Positions 47,111 through 59,373 of a stretch of DNA of 64,000 bases are shown in pieces. The stretch is taken from contig NC_092091.1 in NCBI RefSeq assembly GCF_045679555.1, positions 92,894,190 to 92,958,189 of the forward strand. Reading direction: 5' to 3'. Under the pieces are notes generated by a model. The model made no database searches. It was not told where the DNA came from and saw nothing but the letters and a program-made list of their open reading frames with translations. This stretch comes from Salvelinus alpinus. Taxonomy: Eukaryota; Chordata; Actinopteri; Salmoniformes; Salmonidae. The position numbers and the translations under genes are program-made. How positions within the stretch are numbered: position 1 is the stretch's first letter; the number at the start of each line of letters is the position of its first letter.

Positions 47111-47990
47111 TTTATTTCACCTTTATTTAATTAACCAGGTAGGCTAGTTGAGAACAAGTTCTCATTTACAACTGCAACCTGGACAAGATAAAGCAAAGCA
47201 GACAACAACACGGAGTTACACATGTAATAAACAAGCGTACAGTCAATTACACAATATAAATAAATAAAGTCTATATACAGTGTGTGCAAATGGCGTGAGG
47301 AGGTAAGGCAATGAATAGGCCATAGTAGCAAAGTAATTACAATTCAGCAAATGAACACTGGAGTGATAGATGTGCAAGTAGAATACAAGTAGTAATACTG
47401 GTGTGGAAAAGAGCAGAAAAGTAAAGAAAAACAATATGGGGATGAGGTAGGTAGATTGGGTGGGCTATTTACAGATGGGCTATGTACAGCTGCAGCGATA
47501 GGTATATATGATGGGATGTAGAGATATTATGGGATGTAGAGACATTATGGGATGTGATGGGATGTAGAGACATTATGGGATGTGATGGGATGTAGAGACA
47601 TTATGGGATGTAGAGACATTATGGGATGTAGAGACATTATGGGATGTGATGGGATGTAGAGACATTATGGGATGTAGAGACATTATGGGATGTGATGGGA
47701 TGTAGAGACATTATGGGATGTGATGGGATGTAGAGACATTATGGGATGTGATGGGATGTAGAGACATTATGGGATGTAGAGACATTATGGGATGTGATGG
47801 GATGTAGAGACATTATGGGATGTGATGGGATGTAGAGACATTATGGGATGTGATGGGATGTAGAGACATTATGGGATGTGATGGGATGTAGAGACATTAT
47901 GGACAGTATGTAGATAGAATATTAGTCAGCATACATTTAAATAATGAGCTTTTTAATTTACTGGGCTGATGGTGCCTGTATCTGATTGTC
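47111..47990 (+). mobile_element. Second copy of the inverted-end repeat, with minisatellite
   Basis: It begins TTTATTTCACCTTTATTTAA and CAGGTAGGCTAGTTGAGAAC, the complete left terminus of the family at 2740-3914. The right terminus was not found. Confidence 0.6.
47514..47903. repeat. Compound 18/10-bp tandem repeat
   Basis: Units GGGATGTAGAGACATTAT (18) and GGGATGTGAT (10) alternate in varying order, a two-unit minisatellite. Confidence 0.92.
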
Positions 47991-48362
47991 AGTCTCAGCA
48001 GAGGGCGAGAGCAGCAGACTGAGGGTCAGTCTCAGCAGAGGGAGAGAGCAGCAGACTGAGGGTCAGTCTCAGCAGAGGGAGAGAGCAGCAGACTGAGGGT
48101 CCGTCTCAGCAGAGGGAGAGAGCAGCAGACTGAGGGTCAGTCTCAGCAGAGGGAGAGAGCAGCAGACTGAGGGTCAGTCTCAGCAGAGGGAGAGAGCAGC
48201 AGACTGAGGGTCCGTCTCAGCAGAGGGAGAGAGCAGCAGACTGAGGGTCAGTCTCAGCAGAGGGAGAGAGCAGCAGACTGAGGGTCAGTCTCAGCAGAGG
48301 GAGAGAGCAGCAGACTGAGGGTCAGTCTCAGCAGAGGGAGAGAGCAGCAGACTGAGGGTCCG
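47990..48362. repeat. 37-bp minisatellite, 10 copies
   Basis: The unit contains CAGTCTCAGCAGAGGGAGAG and AGCAGCAGACTGAGGGT. CAGTCTC/CCGTCTC variants alternate in a regular pattern. Confidence 0.95.
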
Positions 48363-48892
48363 TCTCTCAACATCCCTCCGCTCTCCCTTTCCTCCACTGA
48401 CACTGACCCAAAAGGGACACCGTCTTCCAGCTGATGGCTGCTCCTGCACACATTCATGTTGTTACTCCTATGAACAGAGAAAGTGAAATAGTGCTTGATA
48501 TTAAAAAAGACCCAAGCCGCTAATAATAACAAGGCCTATAGATCCACTTTCCTCCTCATTCATTACTGCTGAACTGCTTGTTGTAGCGCTGACTGGAAAT
48601 AGGAGCAACGCGCATTTTATGGCTTATAAAAGTGTTAAATACAAAGTGTTGACAGTGCTGAGTAGAAACTTAACATGAACTCACTCATAAAAACAGCAGC
48701 TCGTTGCTGTATTCGTTGACAGTCTCTCTCTAGTCATGGTTTTAAACGTTTTGAAATCTCACAGTATCAATTTTGCCGTAGCTTTCTTTTATGTCTGCTA
48801 CGTTACTGCAGACTCGGTCATCTGAGCAATCTGATTGGCCAGCGGTAACATAATGCACTTGATTTCCTCCCTAGGCCCACCGGGAAGGCAGA
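48363..48892. other. Intergenic DNA, nothing recognised
   Basis: No coding exon or transposon end was found. The ORF at 48254-48532 extends out of the minisatellite and lacks a domain. Confidence 0.5.
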
Positions 48893-49248
48893 GTTTGTAC
48901 ATTCAGACATATGAAATGGCAACAGTTTGTACATTCAGACAGATGAAATGGCAACAGTTTGTACATTCAGACACATGAAATGGCAACAGTTTGTACATTC
49001 AGACACGTGAAATGGAAATAGTTTGTACATTCAGACACATGAAATGGAAACAGTTTGTACATTCAGACACATGAAATGGCAACAGTTTGTACATTCAGAC
49101 ACATGAAATGGAAACAGTTTGTACATTCAGACACATGAAATGGAAACAGTTTGTCCATTCAGACACATGAAATGGAAACAGTTTGTACATTCAGACACAT
49201 GAAATGGCAACAGTTTGTACATTCAGACACATGAAATGGCAACAGTTT
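48893..49248. repeat. 32-bp minisatellite, 11 copies
   Basis: The unit contains CAGTTTGTACATTCAGACAC. The fourth base pair of ATGGCAACAG/ATGGAAACAG varies between units. Confidence 0.95.
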
Positions 49249-49429
49249 GCCTACCCGGCGCGCAGGGCAGCAGCTGAATTGTCTGCAACGACCACCAACA
49301 GCCCGAGACTAATATAAAAAATAGAAACACAAGGCTTTATCGTTGGGTTTTTACAGAAATGTTTGGCGATCGACTAGAAATTCCTTGGAGATCGACAAAG
49401 AGCAAAATAGTCTGCCTGAAATACTGTAG

Positions 49430-50370
49430 CTTATCTATTTACTACTGTGAAGTGGGTCCTATTAAATGAGAGATGGGACGAATGGTAGCCAATCCTAACT
49501 TGTTATAGGCCTATAGGATATTTGGCGAGTATATGATTTATACGGCAATGATCATGGACATGAAATAAATAACAGGAAATATATGCCTATTTCTAATTAT
49601 TATAGAATGTAAAGATACATCGATTTTCGCTCTTCTCACTAACAGCCAGGGATTGCATCTTGTTATTATATTTAGCTAAGCCTACCTGTTCTTTAGTTCT
49701 GAATAAGAGTCTCGTCATATATTCCCCATCTGCACCAGGCTACTACTAGTCTACTTTTGCCTTCTTGCAATGCAAGACTTCAACCACTAGAAAGTGTAAG
49801 GACGCCTGGTCTAAAGTTAGCGGGAGGATTAGCACATTCTCATGTCAAATTATAAATGACTACATTTGCGTGAAAACTGGCACATGCATGTTTTGTGGCA
49901 CATTTTGTTTGTTAGAAACGTTTACAAATGAGGCCCCTGGTATTTTACATAGAGCAAAATACTTGAAATAGCTTATCTATTTACTGCTGTGAGGTGGGTC
50001 CAATTAAAAGAGAGATGGGACGAATGGTAACCTCGTTGTAGGCCTGTATGCTACCTCGTGAGAATGAAACCATCACAGAAAAGGTGAGGGAAATATTATG
50101 AAAATGATAATGGAAACGAAATAAATAATAACCTAGGAAATAAACGGCTTTTTCTAATTATATTAATATGCAGAGATAAACGGAATGGATGTTCTCTCTT
50201 CTCACTAACGGTAAATTATTGCATCTTGTTATTAACCTTGTTATTGTTATGAATAAGCGTGTCCATCATATCCCACATTTACACTAAATACTAATCTACT
50301 GGCCTGCTTGAAATGCAATAATTCAACCACTAGAAACGGTGCATACGCATGGTCTAAAGTTAGCGGGAAG
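49430..50370. repeat. ~540-bp tandem duplication
   Basis: GCTTATCTATTTACT, GAGAGATGGGACGAATGGTA and CTAAAGTTAGCGGGA recur in the same order at 49430-49830 and 49970-50370, diverged. No gene. Confidence 0.7.
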
Positions 50371-50539
50371 GAGAGTGTGTGTGCGTCTTTGTGTCTGTCT
50401 GCGCGTGTGCTTTGTGTGTGTGTGTCTTCACATATTTCTATATTCTTCTACTTTAGATGTGTGTATTATTGTGTATTGTTGTGTATTATTGTGTATTGTT
50501 AGATACTACTGTACTGTAGGAGCTAGGAACACAAGAATT

Positions 50540-51240
<701 letters not shown>

Positions 51241-51273
51241 GTTTATCTACCTGCTCAGGGACTACAGTTAAAC

Positions 51274-51669
51274 TGTAACGGCTGTCGTCTTCCTCCTCCT
51301 CGGACGAGGAGAGGCGAGAAGGATCAGACCAATATGCGGAGTGATTTGCGTTCATGATGATTTATTAAAACGAAACAATCCAGAACACTTACAAATACAA
51401 AAACAACAAACGTGACAAAACCGAAAGCAGTCCCGTGTGGCACGAACACGAGATACAACCACCCACAACCACACACGTGAACCCCGGCTGCCTAAGTATG
51501 ATTCTCAATCAGGGACAACGATTTACAGCTGCCTCTGATTGAGAATCATACCCGGCCGAACACAACCAACCCAACATAGAAAAATAACACATAGACAACC
51601 CACCCCAACTCACGCCCTGACCAACTAAATAAATACAAGAAAAAGGAAAAACAGGTCAGGAACGTGACA
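51274..51669 (-). mobile_element. Solo LTR with 5-bp target duplication
   Basis: On the minus strand it runs TGTCACGTTCC...CGTTACA, 396 bp, with AATAAA near 51360. TAAAC flanks both sides (51269-51273 and 51670-51674). A palindromic pair (TATGATTCTCAATCAG / CTGATTGAGAATCATA) lies inside. Confidence 0.82.
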
Positions 51670-51814
51670 TAAACTGTATGAACACGTTACATGAATAAAT
51701 GTTTATCTACCTGCTCAGGGACTACAGTTAAACTGTATGAACACGTTACATGAATAAATGTTTATCTACCTGCTCGGGGACTACAGTTAAACTGTATGAA
51801 AACGTTACATCACA

Positions 51815-52400
51815 TAACTGTGAATATATAATATAAACCTATACCTGTTGAACCCGCCCACTGTGTTGAAGTAGGAAGTACATTTATAAGGAAGTAGATG
51901 AAGAAATAGACACGATCGGTCGAAGAAAAATGTTTCTAAGGTTTGTAGCGTTCTTTTACAAGTTTATGTAGAAAAGTGTTTCGGATAAGTTAGGCCATCG
52001 CAGAGAGAAGTGATTTAGGGGGTAAGACATCCGCAGAATTGTTAAGTTATTACAATACTGATTTCAACTTTCAATAATGATCATTTTAGGCTTCCTTACA
52101 TTGATGCTGATTCATATTGATCAGCCTAGTCAATATGTATCAATGTTATATTATAGGCTACATGGTTATGAGGTAGGGTATGGGGGATTGACTGCACATG
52201 ACCGTGATTATTATTTTTGCGCTCTTTCACTTCCCGGAGAAAGACGTGTATCACGTAAACTAGTTTCTTTGGAGAAAAAAAAGTAATTCTCATCAATTCG
52301 GCCAAGTAAAAGTAACGTGCAGCAATGGGCATTGAAACTTAAAGAAGGGCTAATGTGGAAAGTTTATGCCGCGTTCAAAACAACAGGGAACTGAAAAATA
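51815..52400 (+). repeat. Module M copy 6 (forward orientation), upstream of gene B
   Basis: Direct match to 13040-13575 with an intact GGTTATGAGGTAGGGTATGG stretch, the likely source of the 36-bp minisatellite unit seen inverted at 5734-6452. Confidence 0.65.
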
Positions 52401-52917
52401 CAATGTCATATCATTTGAGGAACAATGGGAAACTCATTCTGCTTTGAAAGTTGATAAACCTGAAACCCCACTTTTGAGAAAATGGCTCCTGAATGTTCCT
52501 ACTGGAGAGCTCTCCTTTGTCTACACCGATTCAGCATCGTTCACACCCTCTTAAGCCGTAGCCACACCCATCTGTTTAAGGATCCACATGTGAGGTCATG
52601 TGATAAACAGTGAGTAGTGTAGTAAAGATTGAGACTAAAAGTAGTAGCCTACAATTAGGAACAATTCCAGGTCAACTGAAAGTGTCCAGATAAAAACATT
52701 GTATAAATGTTAGATGATGCTAATCCAGACACTAATCTGATGGGTCATGTGATAGAAATGCTATATCCCCCAGCCACATCTAGCTAAGTGGATGGGTCTC
52801 TACAGAAGGCGGAAACTGTACAGACAAATGGTTACTTACATAGTAGCAATATCAGAAATAGATAGTGTCAATATAAATAATATAAATGACAAGTGTCAAT
52901 GTAGAGAAAGAACTACA
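52401..52917. other. Intergenic DNA, no gene recognised
   Basis: The ORF at 52366-52554 has no domain. The rest is ordinary sequence. Confidence 0.45.
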
Positions 52918-53270
52918 TAATATACAGTATGTACAAGAACAATATCAATACCCATATCAGTGATACTGGTGATAGATGAGGTAGTTATTTGTAGATATAC
53001 AGTATGTAGAAGAACAATATCAATGACCGCATCAGTGATACTGGTGATAGATGAGGTAGTGATATGAAGACATACAGTATGTAGAAGAACAATATCAATA
53101 ACCATATCAGTGATACTGGTGATAGATGAGGTAGATATACAGTATGTAGAAGAACAATATCAATACCCATATCAGTGATACTGGTGATAGATGAGGTAGA
53201 TATACAGTATGTAGAAGAACAATATCAATAACCATATCAGTGATACTGGTGATAGATGAGGTAGTTATAT
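52918..53270. repeat. Imperfect ~60-90-bp tandem repeat, 5 copies
   Basis: ATATCAGTGATACTGGTGAT and AGTATGTAGAAGAACAATAT recur with variable spacing because some units lack an internal segment. Confidence 0.85.
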
Positions 53271-53450
53271 GTATACAATCAGGGGTAAAGTGGCTGAGCA
53301 GCAGGATACATTTGTTTTATAGTAGCAGCAACGTATGGTGTGTGTTAGGAGAGAGTCATGTGAATAGAGGCACTGCAGAGAGTGCTGATGACTGGGAACT
53401 CTCCCCCAGTGATGAACTGGTCCGTCTGAACCACACATGAACAAGGGAAT

Positions 53451-54865
53451 CTATATTCGGAGAGCCTGTTTCTGTCCTGCCCGTAACTTTGGTGCAGAGA
53501 ATGTGATGTCCATAGCTTCTTCGTAGCAAAACTCCCTGATCTTCTCAAAAAGACCAGTTTGTCTAGCTGTGTCCAGTCCAGGTGGTGCTTCTACAGGCAG
53601 ACCATCTATGGGAGGAAGGATGTCAGCATTGTGCAGCAGCTGGAACCTGGTCCTGACTGAGTCCCAACGCTCCTTGGCGACAACAACACCAGGCTCCAGA
53701 GCATCGACGCTGTAAAACAGGAAATAACTAAACCAATTGAGAAGACATTACAACCTTGCATAACATGAATTCACCTCCAAGTTTAGATAAGAACAATAAC
53801 CTTATACAATGCAATGAAAATGATATTCACCTGAAGTGCTGGTTCTGCTTGATCTGTGGCAGTGGCCTGAAGATCGGAGTCAGGTGTTGTTGCCAGCCAT
53901 AACTTTCCACCAGCACTGTACCATCCTCCAGCCCAACCAGCTGTGAGATGTTGACCCCTGTCACCGTACCATCCTCCAGCCCAACCAGCTGTGGGATGTT
54001 GACCCCTGTCACCGTACCATCCTCCAGCCCAACCAGCTGTGGGATATTGACCCCTGTCACCGTACCATCCTCCAGCCCAACCAGCTGTGGGATGTTGACC
54101 CCTGTCATCGTACCATCCTCCAGCCCAACCAGCTGTGGGATGTTGACCCCTGTCATCGTACCATCCTCCAGCCCAACCAGCTGTGGGATGTTGACCCCTG
54201 TCACCGTACCATCCTCCAGCCAAACCAGCTGTGGGATGTTGACCCCTGTCACTGTACCATCCTCCAGTCCAACCAGCTGTGGGATGTTGACCCCTGTCAC
54301 TGTACCATCCTCCAATCCAACCAGCTGTGAGATGTTGACCCCTGTCACCGTACCATCCTCCAGCCCAACCAGCTGTGGGATGTTGACCCCTGTCACCGTA
54401 CCATCCTCCAGCCCAACCAGCTGTGGGATGTTGACCCCTGTCACCGTACCATCCTCCAGCCCAACCAGCTGTGGGATGTTGACCCCTGTCACCGTACCAT
54501 CCTCCAGCCCAACCAGCTGTGGGATGTTGACCCCTGTCACCGTACCATCCTCCAGCCCAACCAGCTGTGGGATGTTGACCCCTGTCACCGTACCATCCTC
54601 CAGCCCAACCAGCTGTGGGATGTTGACCCCTGTCACCGTACCATCCTCCAGCCCAACCAGCTGTGGGATGTTGACCCCTGTCATCGTACCATCCTCCAGC
54701 CCAACCAGCTGTGGGATGTTGACCCCTGTCACCGTACCATCCTCCAGCCCAACCAGCTGTGAGATGTTGACCCCTGTCACTGTGCTGTTCTTCACAACAC
54801 CAACAATCTCAGATAAAGTGTTCACTCTGGTCTTTCTGAAGGGCTGCTTGATGAGGCCGAAGGGT
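53451..54865 (-). pseudogene. Minus-strand two-exon gene fragment with an expanded 16-aa coding repeat
   Basis: The upstream exon (54865 down to 53831) encodes RVNTLSEIVGVVKNS, then about 18 units of VTGVNIPQLVGLEDGT, then VLVESYGWQQHLTPIFRPLP. It splices at CACTTCAG|GTGAAT. The second exon (53709 to 53451) follows TTTTACAG in matching phase and encodes EKIREFCYEEAMDI before a TAG stop. The 5' side runs into an in-frame stop (54864-54866) at a duplication junction, so the gene is truncated. I do not recognise the protein with confidence; its style recalls the C-terminal part of teleost transposon-linked proteins. Confidence 0.6.
53925..54800. repeat. 48-bp coding minisatellite, about 18 copies
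   Basis: The unit contains CTGTGGGATGTTGACCCCTG. It lies inside the minus-strand exon and keeps that frame open. The plus-strand ORF (53948-54868) is its shadow. Confidence 0.95.
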
Positions 54866-55018
54866 TAGGAATAAATCCCTGTCAGCTATTTTAACAGTCT
54901 GTAATGTCTACTTGGTAAATGTTTAGAATGTCTACTAACGTCTTTCAATGTAAACTGTAAAGTCGATTTCTGTAATGTCTTTTAGTTAGTTGTGTGTGGA
55001 CCCCAGGTGTTATGGAGT

Positions 55019-55405
55019 CAGCTAATGGGGATCCAACCAGGTAGACTAGCGGTTGTTATGGAGTCAGGGGATCCAACCAGGTAGACGAGCTGTTGTTATG
55101 GAGTCAGGGGATCCAACCAGGTAGACTAGCTGTTGTTATGGAGTCAGGGGATCCAACCAGGTAGACTAGCTGTTGTTATGGAGTCAGGGGATCCAACCAG
55201 GTAGACTAGCTGTTGTTATGGAGTCAGGGGATCCAACCAGGTAGACTAGCTGTTGTTATGGAGTCAGCTAATGGGAATCCAACCAGGTAGACTAGCTGTT
55301 GTTATGGAGTCAGGGGATCCAATCAGGTAGACTAGCTGTTGTTATGGAGTCAGGGGATCCAACCAGGTAGACTAGCTGTTGTTATGGAGTCAGTTAATTG
55401 GGATC
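55019..55405. repeat. 40-bp minisatellite, about 10 copies, upstream of gene B
   Basis: Same unit as 14470-14587 (GGTAGACTAGCTGTTGTTAT). Three units at gene A and ten here show copy-number change after the locus duplicated. Confidence 0.95.
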
Positions 55406-55559
55406 CAAGTGAAATCAAATGAATAACATATTGGACTATGTATGTTTGAATACAATATGAAGTCTGATTGAACTCTCTGACCTCAGACAGTAAATGTGTT
55501 GTTAATGGTTCTTCAACAATGTTGAGAAATATTGACTGTTCTGTTATTTCTTATTGCAG

Positions 55560-55747
55560 CTGAGTGAGCTGTGACTTACATCTCAAATGAGTCTCTCTGG
55601 GGAGAGAGAGGAGGAGACCACTGCCTCTAAAATGAGTATCTCTGGGGAGAGAGAGGAGGAGACCACTGCCTCTAAAATGAGTCTCTCTGTGGAGAGAGAG
55701 GAGGGGACCACTGCCTCCAAAATGACTCAAGACAACAGTTCTAAGAG
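55560..55747 (+). CDS. Gene B exon 1: three 15-aa repeats
   Basis: An acceptor (TTATTGCAG) precedes 55560. The start is ATG 55587, in the first repeat unit, where gene A has ATT. Three units ([15 protein letters not shown] type) and MTQDNSSK follow. Exit in phase 2 at GTAAGG. Confidence 0.87.
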
Positions 55748-58700
55748 GTAAGGAATTAAATGTAAAATATACAGTTCTCTTAAAGACATAAAGCTAAAGT
55801 GAATAGTATTCCCAAATTACGTAAAATGTAGGTCTACATCATTCATTTAAAAGGCCCCAAATCGATTTACCAATTGCAGACTGTAGCTTTATAAAGAAAC
55901 CTCAGGACTTCTAGAAGTTCCACTATACAGTTGTTAAAATGAAGTAGATGAGGTATTGATGTGATATTCATGAGGTGATCTGTCTCCCTGTTTTGTTCAG
56001 TGTCCAGAAGCCCAGAGCAGAGTCACCTACAACCAGCCTGCTATCAATGAAGAGTGATCAGCCACCTGCTTTCAGCCAGGAACCATTACCAGATGACAAT
56101 AAGGAAGTGGAGAGTTTGGACAGTGAGGATGCATTAAAGATCACACGCAACCTTCTGGACAGAAGAAGTAAGACTGTGTTTCATTTAATATTACAAAGAA
56201 CGGTACAAAGGCCCTTATAAAACACACAAACAAACTTCTGAGTCCCAACTCTAATTGTTTTCCTACAGGTCAAACTCTGCTGACAGTCCAACAAGACATT
56301 AAGGCTAAACTGAAACACAAGTATCAACACATATCTGAAGGAATTGGACACCATGGAAACCAAAGTCCGTTCAAGGACATCTACACAGAGCTCTACATCA
56401 CAGAGGGTGGAAGTGGAGGGCTCAATAATGAACATGAGGTTAGACAGATAGAGATGGCATCCAAGAAACAAACCACACAAGAGACATCAATCAAATGCAA
56501 TGACATCTTCAAGCCTTTACCTGGACAAGACAAAACAAACAGAACTGTGCTGACAAAAGGAATCGCTGGCATTGGAAAAACAGTCTCTGTGCAGAAGGTC
56601 ATCCTTGACTGGGCAGAGGGAAAAGCAAATCAGGACGTTCATTTCATGTTTCCTCTTCCTTTCCGTGATCTGAACCTGAAAAAGGACCAATACAGTCTGA
56701 TGCAACTTCTTTCCCACTACTTCCCAGAGCTGAAAGAGATTGACATCATTAAAGATGATAAAACAAAAACTGTTTTCATTTTTGATGGTCTGGATGAGTG
56801 TCGACTTCCTCTAGACTTCAAAAACAATGAGACGTGCAGTGATGTCACGAAGACAACCTCAGTGGACGTGCTGCTGACAAACCTCATCAAGAGGAATCTG
56901 CTTCCCTCTGTTCTCCTCTGGGTAACCTCAAGGCCTGCAGCAGCCAATCAGATCCCTCCTGAGTGTGTTGACCAGGTGACAGAGGTACGAGGGTTCAATG
57001 ATCCACAGAAGGAGGAGTATTTCAGGAAGAAAATCACAGATCAGAATCTGGCCAATGACATCATCAAACACATGAAGACATCAAGGAGCATCCACATCAT
57101 GTGCCACATACCAGTCTTCTGTTGGATATCAGCCACTGTCCTTGAGATGATACTGAAAGAGGCAGAGAAGGATGAAGTCCCCAAAACTCTGACCCAAATG
57201 TACTCACACTTCATGCTCATCCAAATCATTGTGAAGAACAAGAAGTACAACAAAGCCACAGAGACAAACCCAAACGAACTGTCTCAGTCAGACAAAGAGA
57301 TGATCCTGAAACTGGCAAAGCTGGCTTTCCAACAGCTGCAGAAGGGCAACCTGATCTTCTATGAGGAGGACCTGAGAGAGTGTGGCCTTGATGTCACAGA
57401 GGCATCCGAGTACTCAGCATTGTGTACAGAGATCTTTAAAGAAGAATCTGTGCTGTACCAAGACAAGGTCTACAGCTTTGTGCATCTGAGCATTCAGGAG
57501 TTTCTAGCAGCAGTGCATGCTTTAGAATCATGTCTGGACAAGAAGGAAAATGTTTTCTCCCCCAAAGCAGTCACTAAGAGTCAAGATAATTATGAAAAGA
57601 GACAATTCAAAATCTGGTCAGACAAGTTGAAGTCAAACAAGTTGTCTGACTTACACGAGAGCGCAGTGGACCAGGCCTTGAACAGTGAGAATGGACACCT
57701 GGACCTGTTCCTCCGCTTCCTTCTGGGTCTCTCACTGGAGTCCAATCAGAATCTGTTACGAGGCCTTCTGACACAGACAGGAAGTACAACACAGAGCAAT
57801 GAGGAAACAGTTGAGAGAACAGTCAGGTACCTTTCATTCAAGATCGAGGAGGAATCCTCACCAGAAAGGATCATCAACTTGTTCCACTGTCTGAATGAAC
57901 TTGGTGCCAACTCTCTAGTTGAAGACATGCAGACCTCCCTGCGATCAGGAACTCTTTCAGAAACAGAGCTAAAACCTGACCAATGTTCAGCCCTGGCCTA
58001 CCTGTTACTGATGTCAGAGGAGGTGCTGGAGGAGTTTGACCTGAAGACATACAACACAACAATGGAAGGTTATCAGAGGTTGCTGCCGGTAGTGAAAACC
58101 TGCAAGAGAGCACTGTAAGTTATGTTATTGAGGTGATGTATACAGTATCATTATAATGAAGGATTTGTATATCTAACAGATTATCTCCTCTCTCCAGACT
58201 GGATGGCTATAAACTCACATTTAGATCCTGTGAGACTCTGACCTCAGCTCTGCAGACACCAAACTCCCCCCTGAGAGAACTGGACCTCAGCTACAATTAC
58301 CTGGGAGACAGAGGAGTGGAGTTGCTCTGTGTTGGACTAACCAGTCCACTCTGCAACATACAGACACTACTGTGAGTTAAATATATTCGGTATCCACTGT
58401 CTTTATAGTGTTTATATATTGGTAGTTTTATTTGTTACAATGTTTTTAACATTATTTGAATATCTTGATAAATATGCAGAAACCTATATCGAATGTGATA
58501 AATATATCAAACTAAGGTTAAATATCTTGAGTGAGTTAGTATGTTTTTAACATTTAACATTTTAACATCATGTCCTTCTGTTATTGTCTTAATGCATCTC
58601 ATTATTCTTAAAGCTTTGTATATTTAACAGTGTATGGACATATCTCCTCTCTCCAGACTGGCTGACTGTAACCTCACATATGAATCCTGTGAGACTCTGG

Positions 58701-58830
58701 CCTCAGCTCTGCAGACACCAAACTCCCCCCTGAGAGAACTGGACCTCAGCTACAATGACCTGGGAGACAGAGGAGTGGAGCTGCTCTGTGTTAGACTAAC
58801 CAGTCCACTCTGCAACATACAGACACTAGT
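55587..58830 (+). CDS. NLR gene B, partial model: FISNA-NACHT-LRR
   Basis: Exons: 55587-55747, 56001-56167, 56269-58114, 58198-58371, 58657-58830, all GT-AG with the same phases as gene A. 840 residues are visible and the gene continues beyond the window. It is a tandem paralogue of gene A about 40.7 kb away in the same orientation, and the introns between the first exons also align. It should act as a cytosolic NLR. Whether it ends in B30.2 or FIIND-CARD cannot be seen. Confidence 0.9.
56001..56167 (+). CDS. Gene B exon 2: N-terminal linker
   Basis: 167 nt, nearly identical to gene A exon 15558-15724 (one change is [15 protein letters not shown] versus [15 protein letters not shown]). Confidence 0.88.
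56269..58114 (+). CDS. Gene B exon 3: FISNA and NACHT ATPase domain
   Basis: 1846 nt. FISNA begins [18 protein letters not shown]. Walker A GIAGIGKT is at residues 207-214 and Walker B reads [11 protein letters not shown], with Cys where gene A has Ser. The acidic linker near 57570-57640 is 45 nt longer than in gene A (AVTKSQDNYEKRQFKIW) and stays in frame. No stop or frameshift is seen. Exit in phase 2 at GTAAGT. Confidence 0.95.
58198..58371 (+). CDS. Gene B exon 4: leucine-rich repeat exon 1
   Basis: 174-nt phase-2 LRR exon ([20 protein letters not shown]) after CTCTCTCCAG. The donor is GTGAGT. Confidence 0.92.
58657..58830 (+). CDS. Gene B exon 5: leucine-rich repeat exon 2
   Basis: 174-nt phase-2 LRR exon ([18 protein letters not shown]). 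The following intron runs to the window end and contains nested elements. At 63961-64000 the sequence AACAGTGTATCAACATATCT repeats the pre-acceptor sequence of the LRR introns, so exon 6 should begin just outside. Confidence 0.92.
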
Positions 58831-59373
58831 GTGAGTTAAATATCTTCAGTATCCACTGTGTTTATATATTTTGTATGTAAATCAAATCACATTTTATTGA
58901 TCACACACACATGGTTAGCAGATGTTAATGCGAGTGTAGCTAAATGTTTGTGCTTCTAGTTCCGACAGTGCAATAATATCTAACAAGTAATCTAACAATT
59001 CCACAACTACCTATTTGTCACGATCGTGTGGAAGAGATTCGGACCAAAACGCAGCATGAGGAAAATAAGCCATCTTCTCTTTATTATTGAAGAAGGCAAA
59101 ACGAAACAAAACACTTACAAACTACCAAAACAACAAACGATCGTGAAGCTAAATAACGAAGTGCACACACACACAGGCTACAAACGTTCTACATAGACAC
59201 AGCTAGACAACTATACTAAACATAAAGCCAACTACTCTAAATAAACCCCCTAAACCTTACAATCACCCTGGACACTACAAAACCCACATAAATACCCATG
59301 TCACACCCTGACCTAACTAAAATAATAAAGAAAACAAAGAATACTAAGGCCAGGGCGTGACATAGCCCCCCCC

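Noticed and set aside
53948..54868. 306-aa plus-strand ORF
   Set aside because: Shadow of the minus-strand coding repeat, which alone connects to a second exon with matching splice phase.
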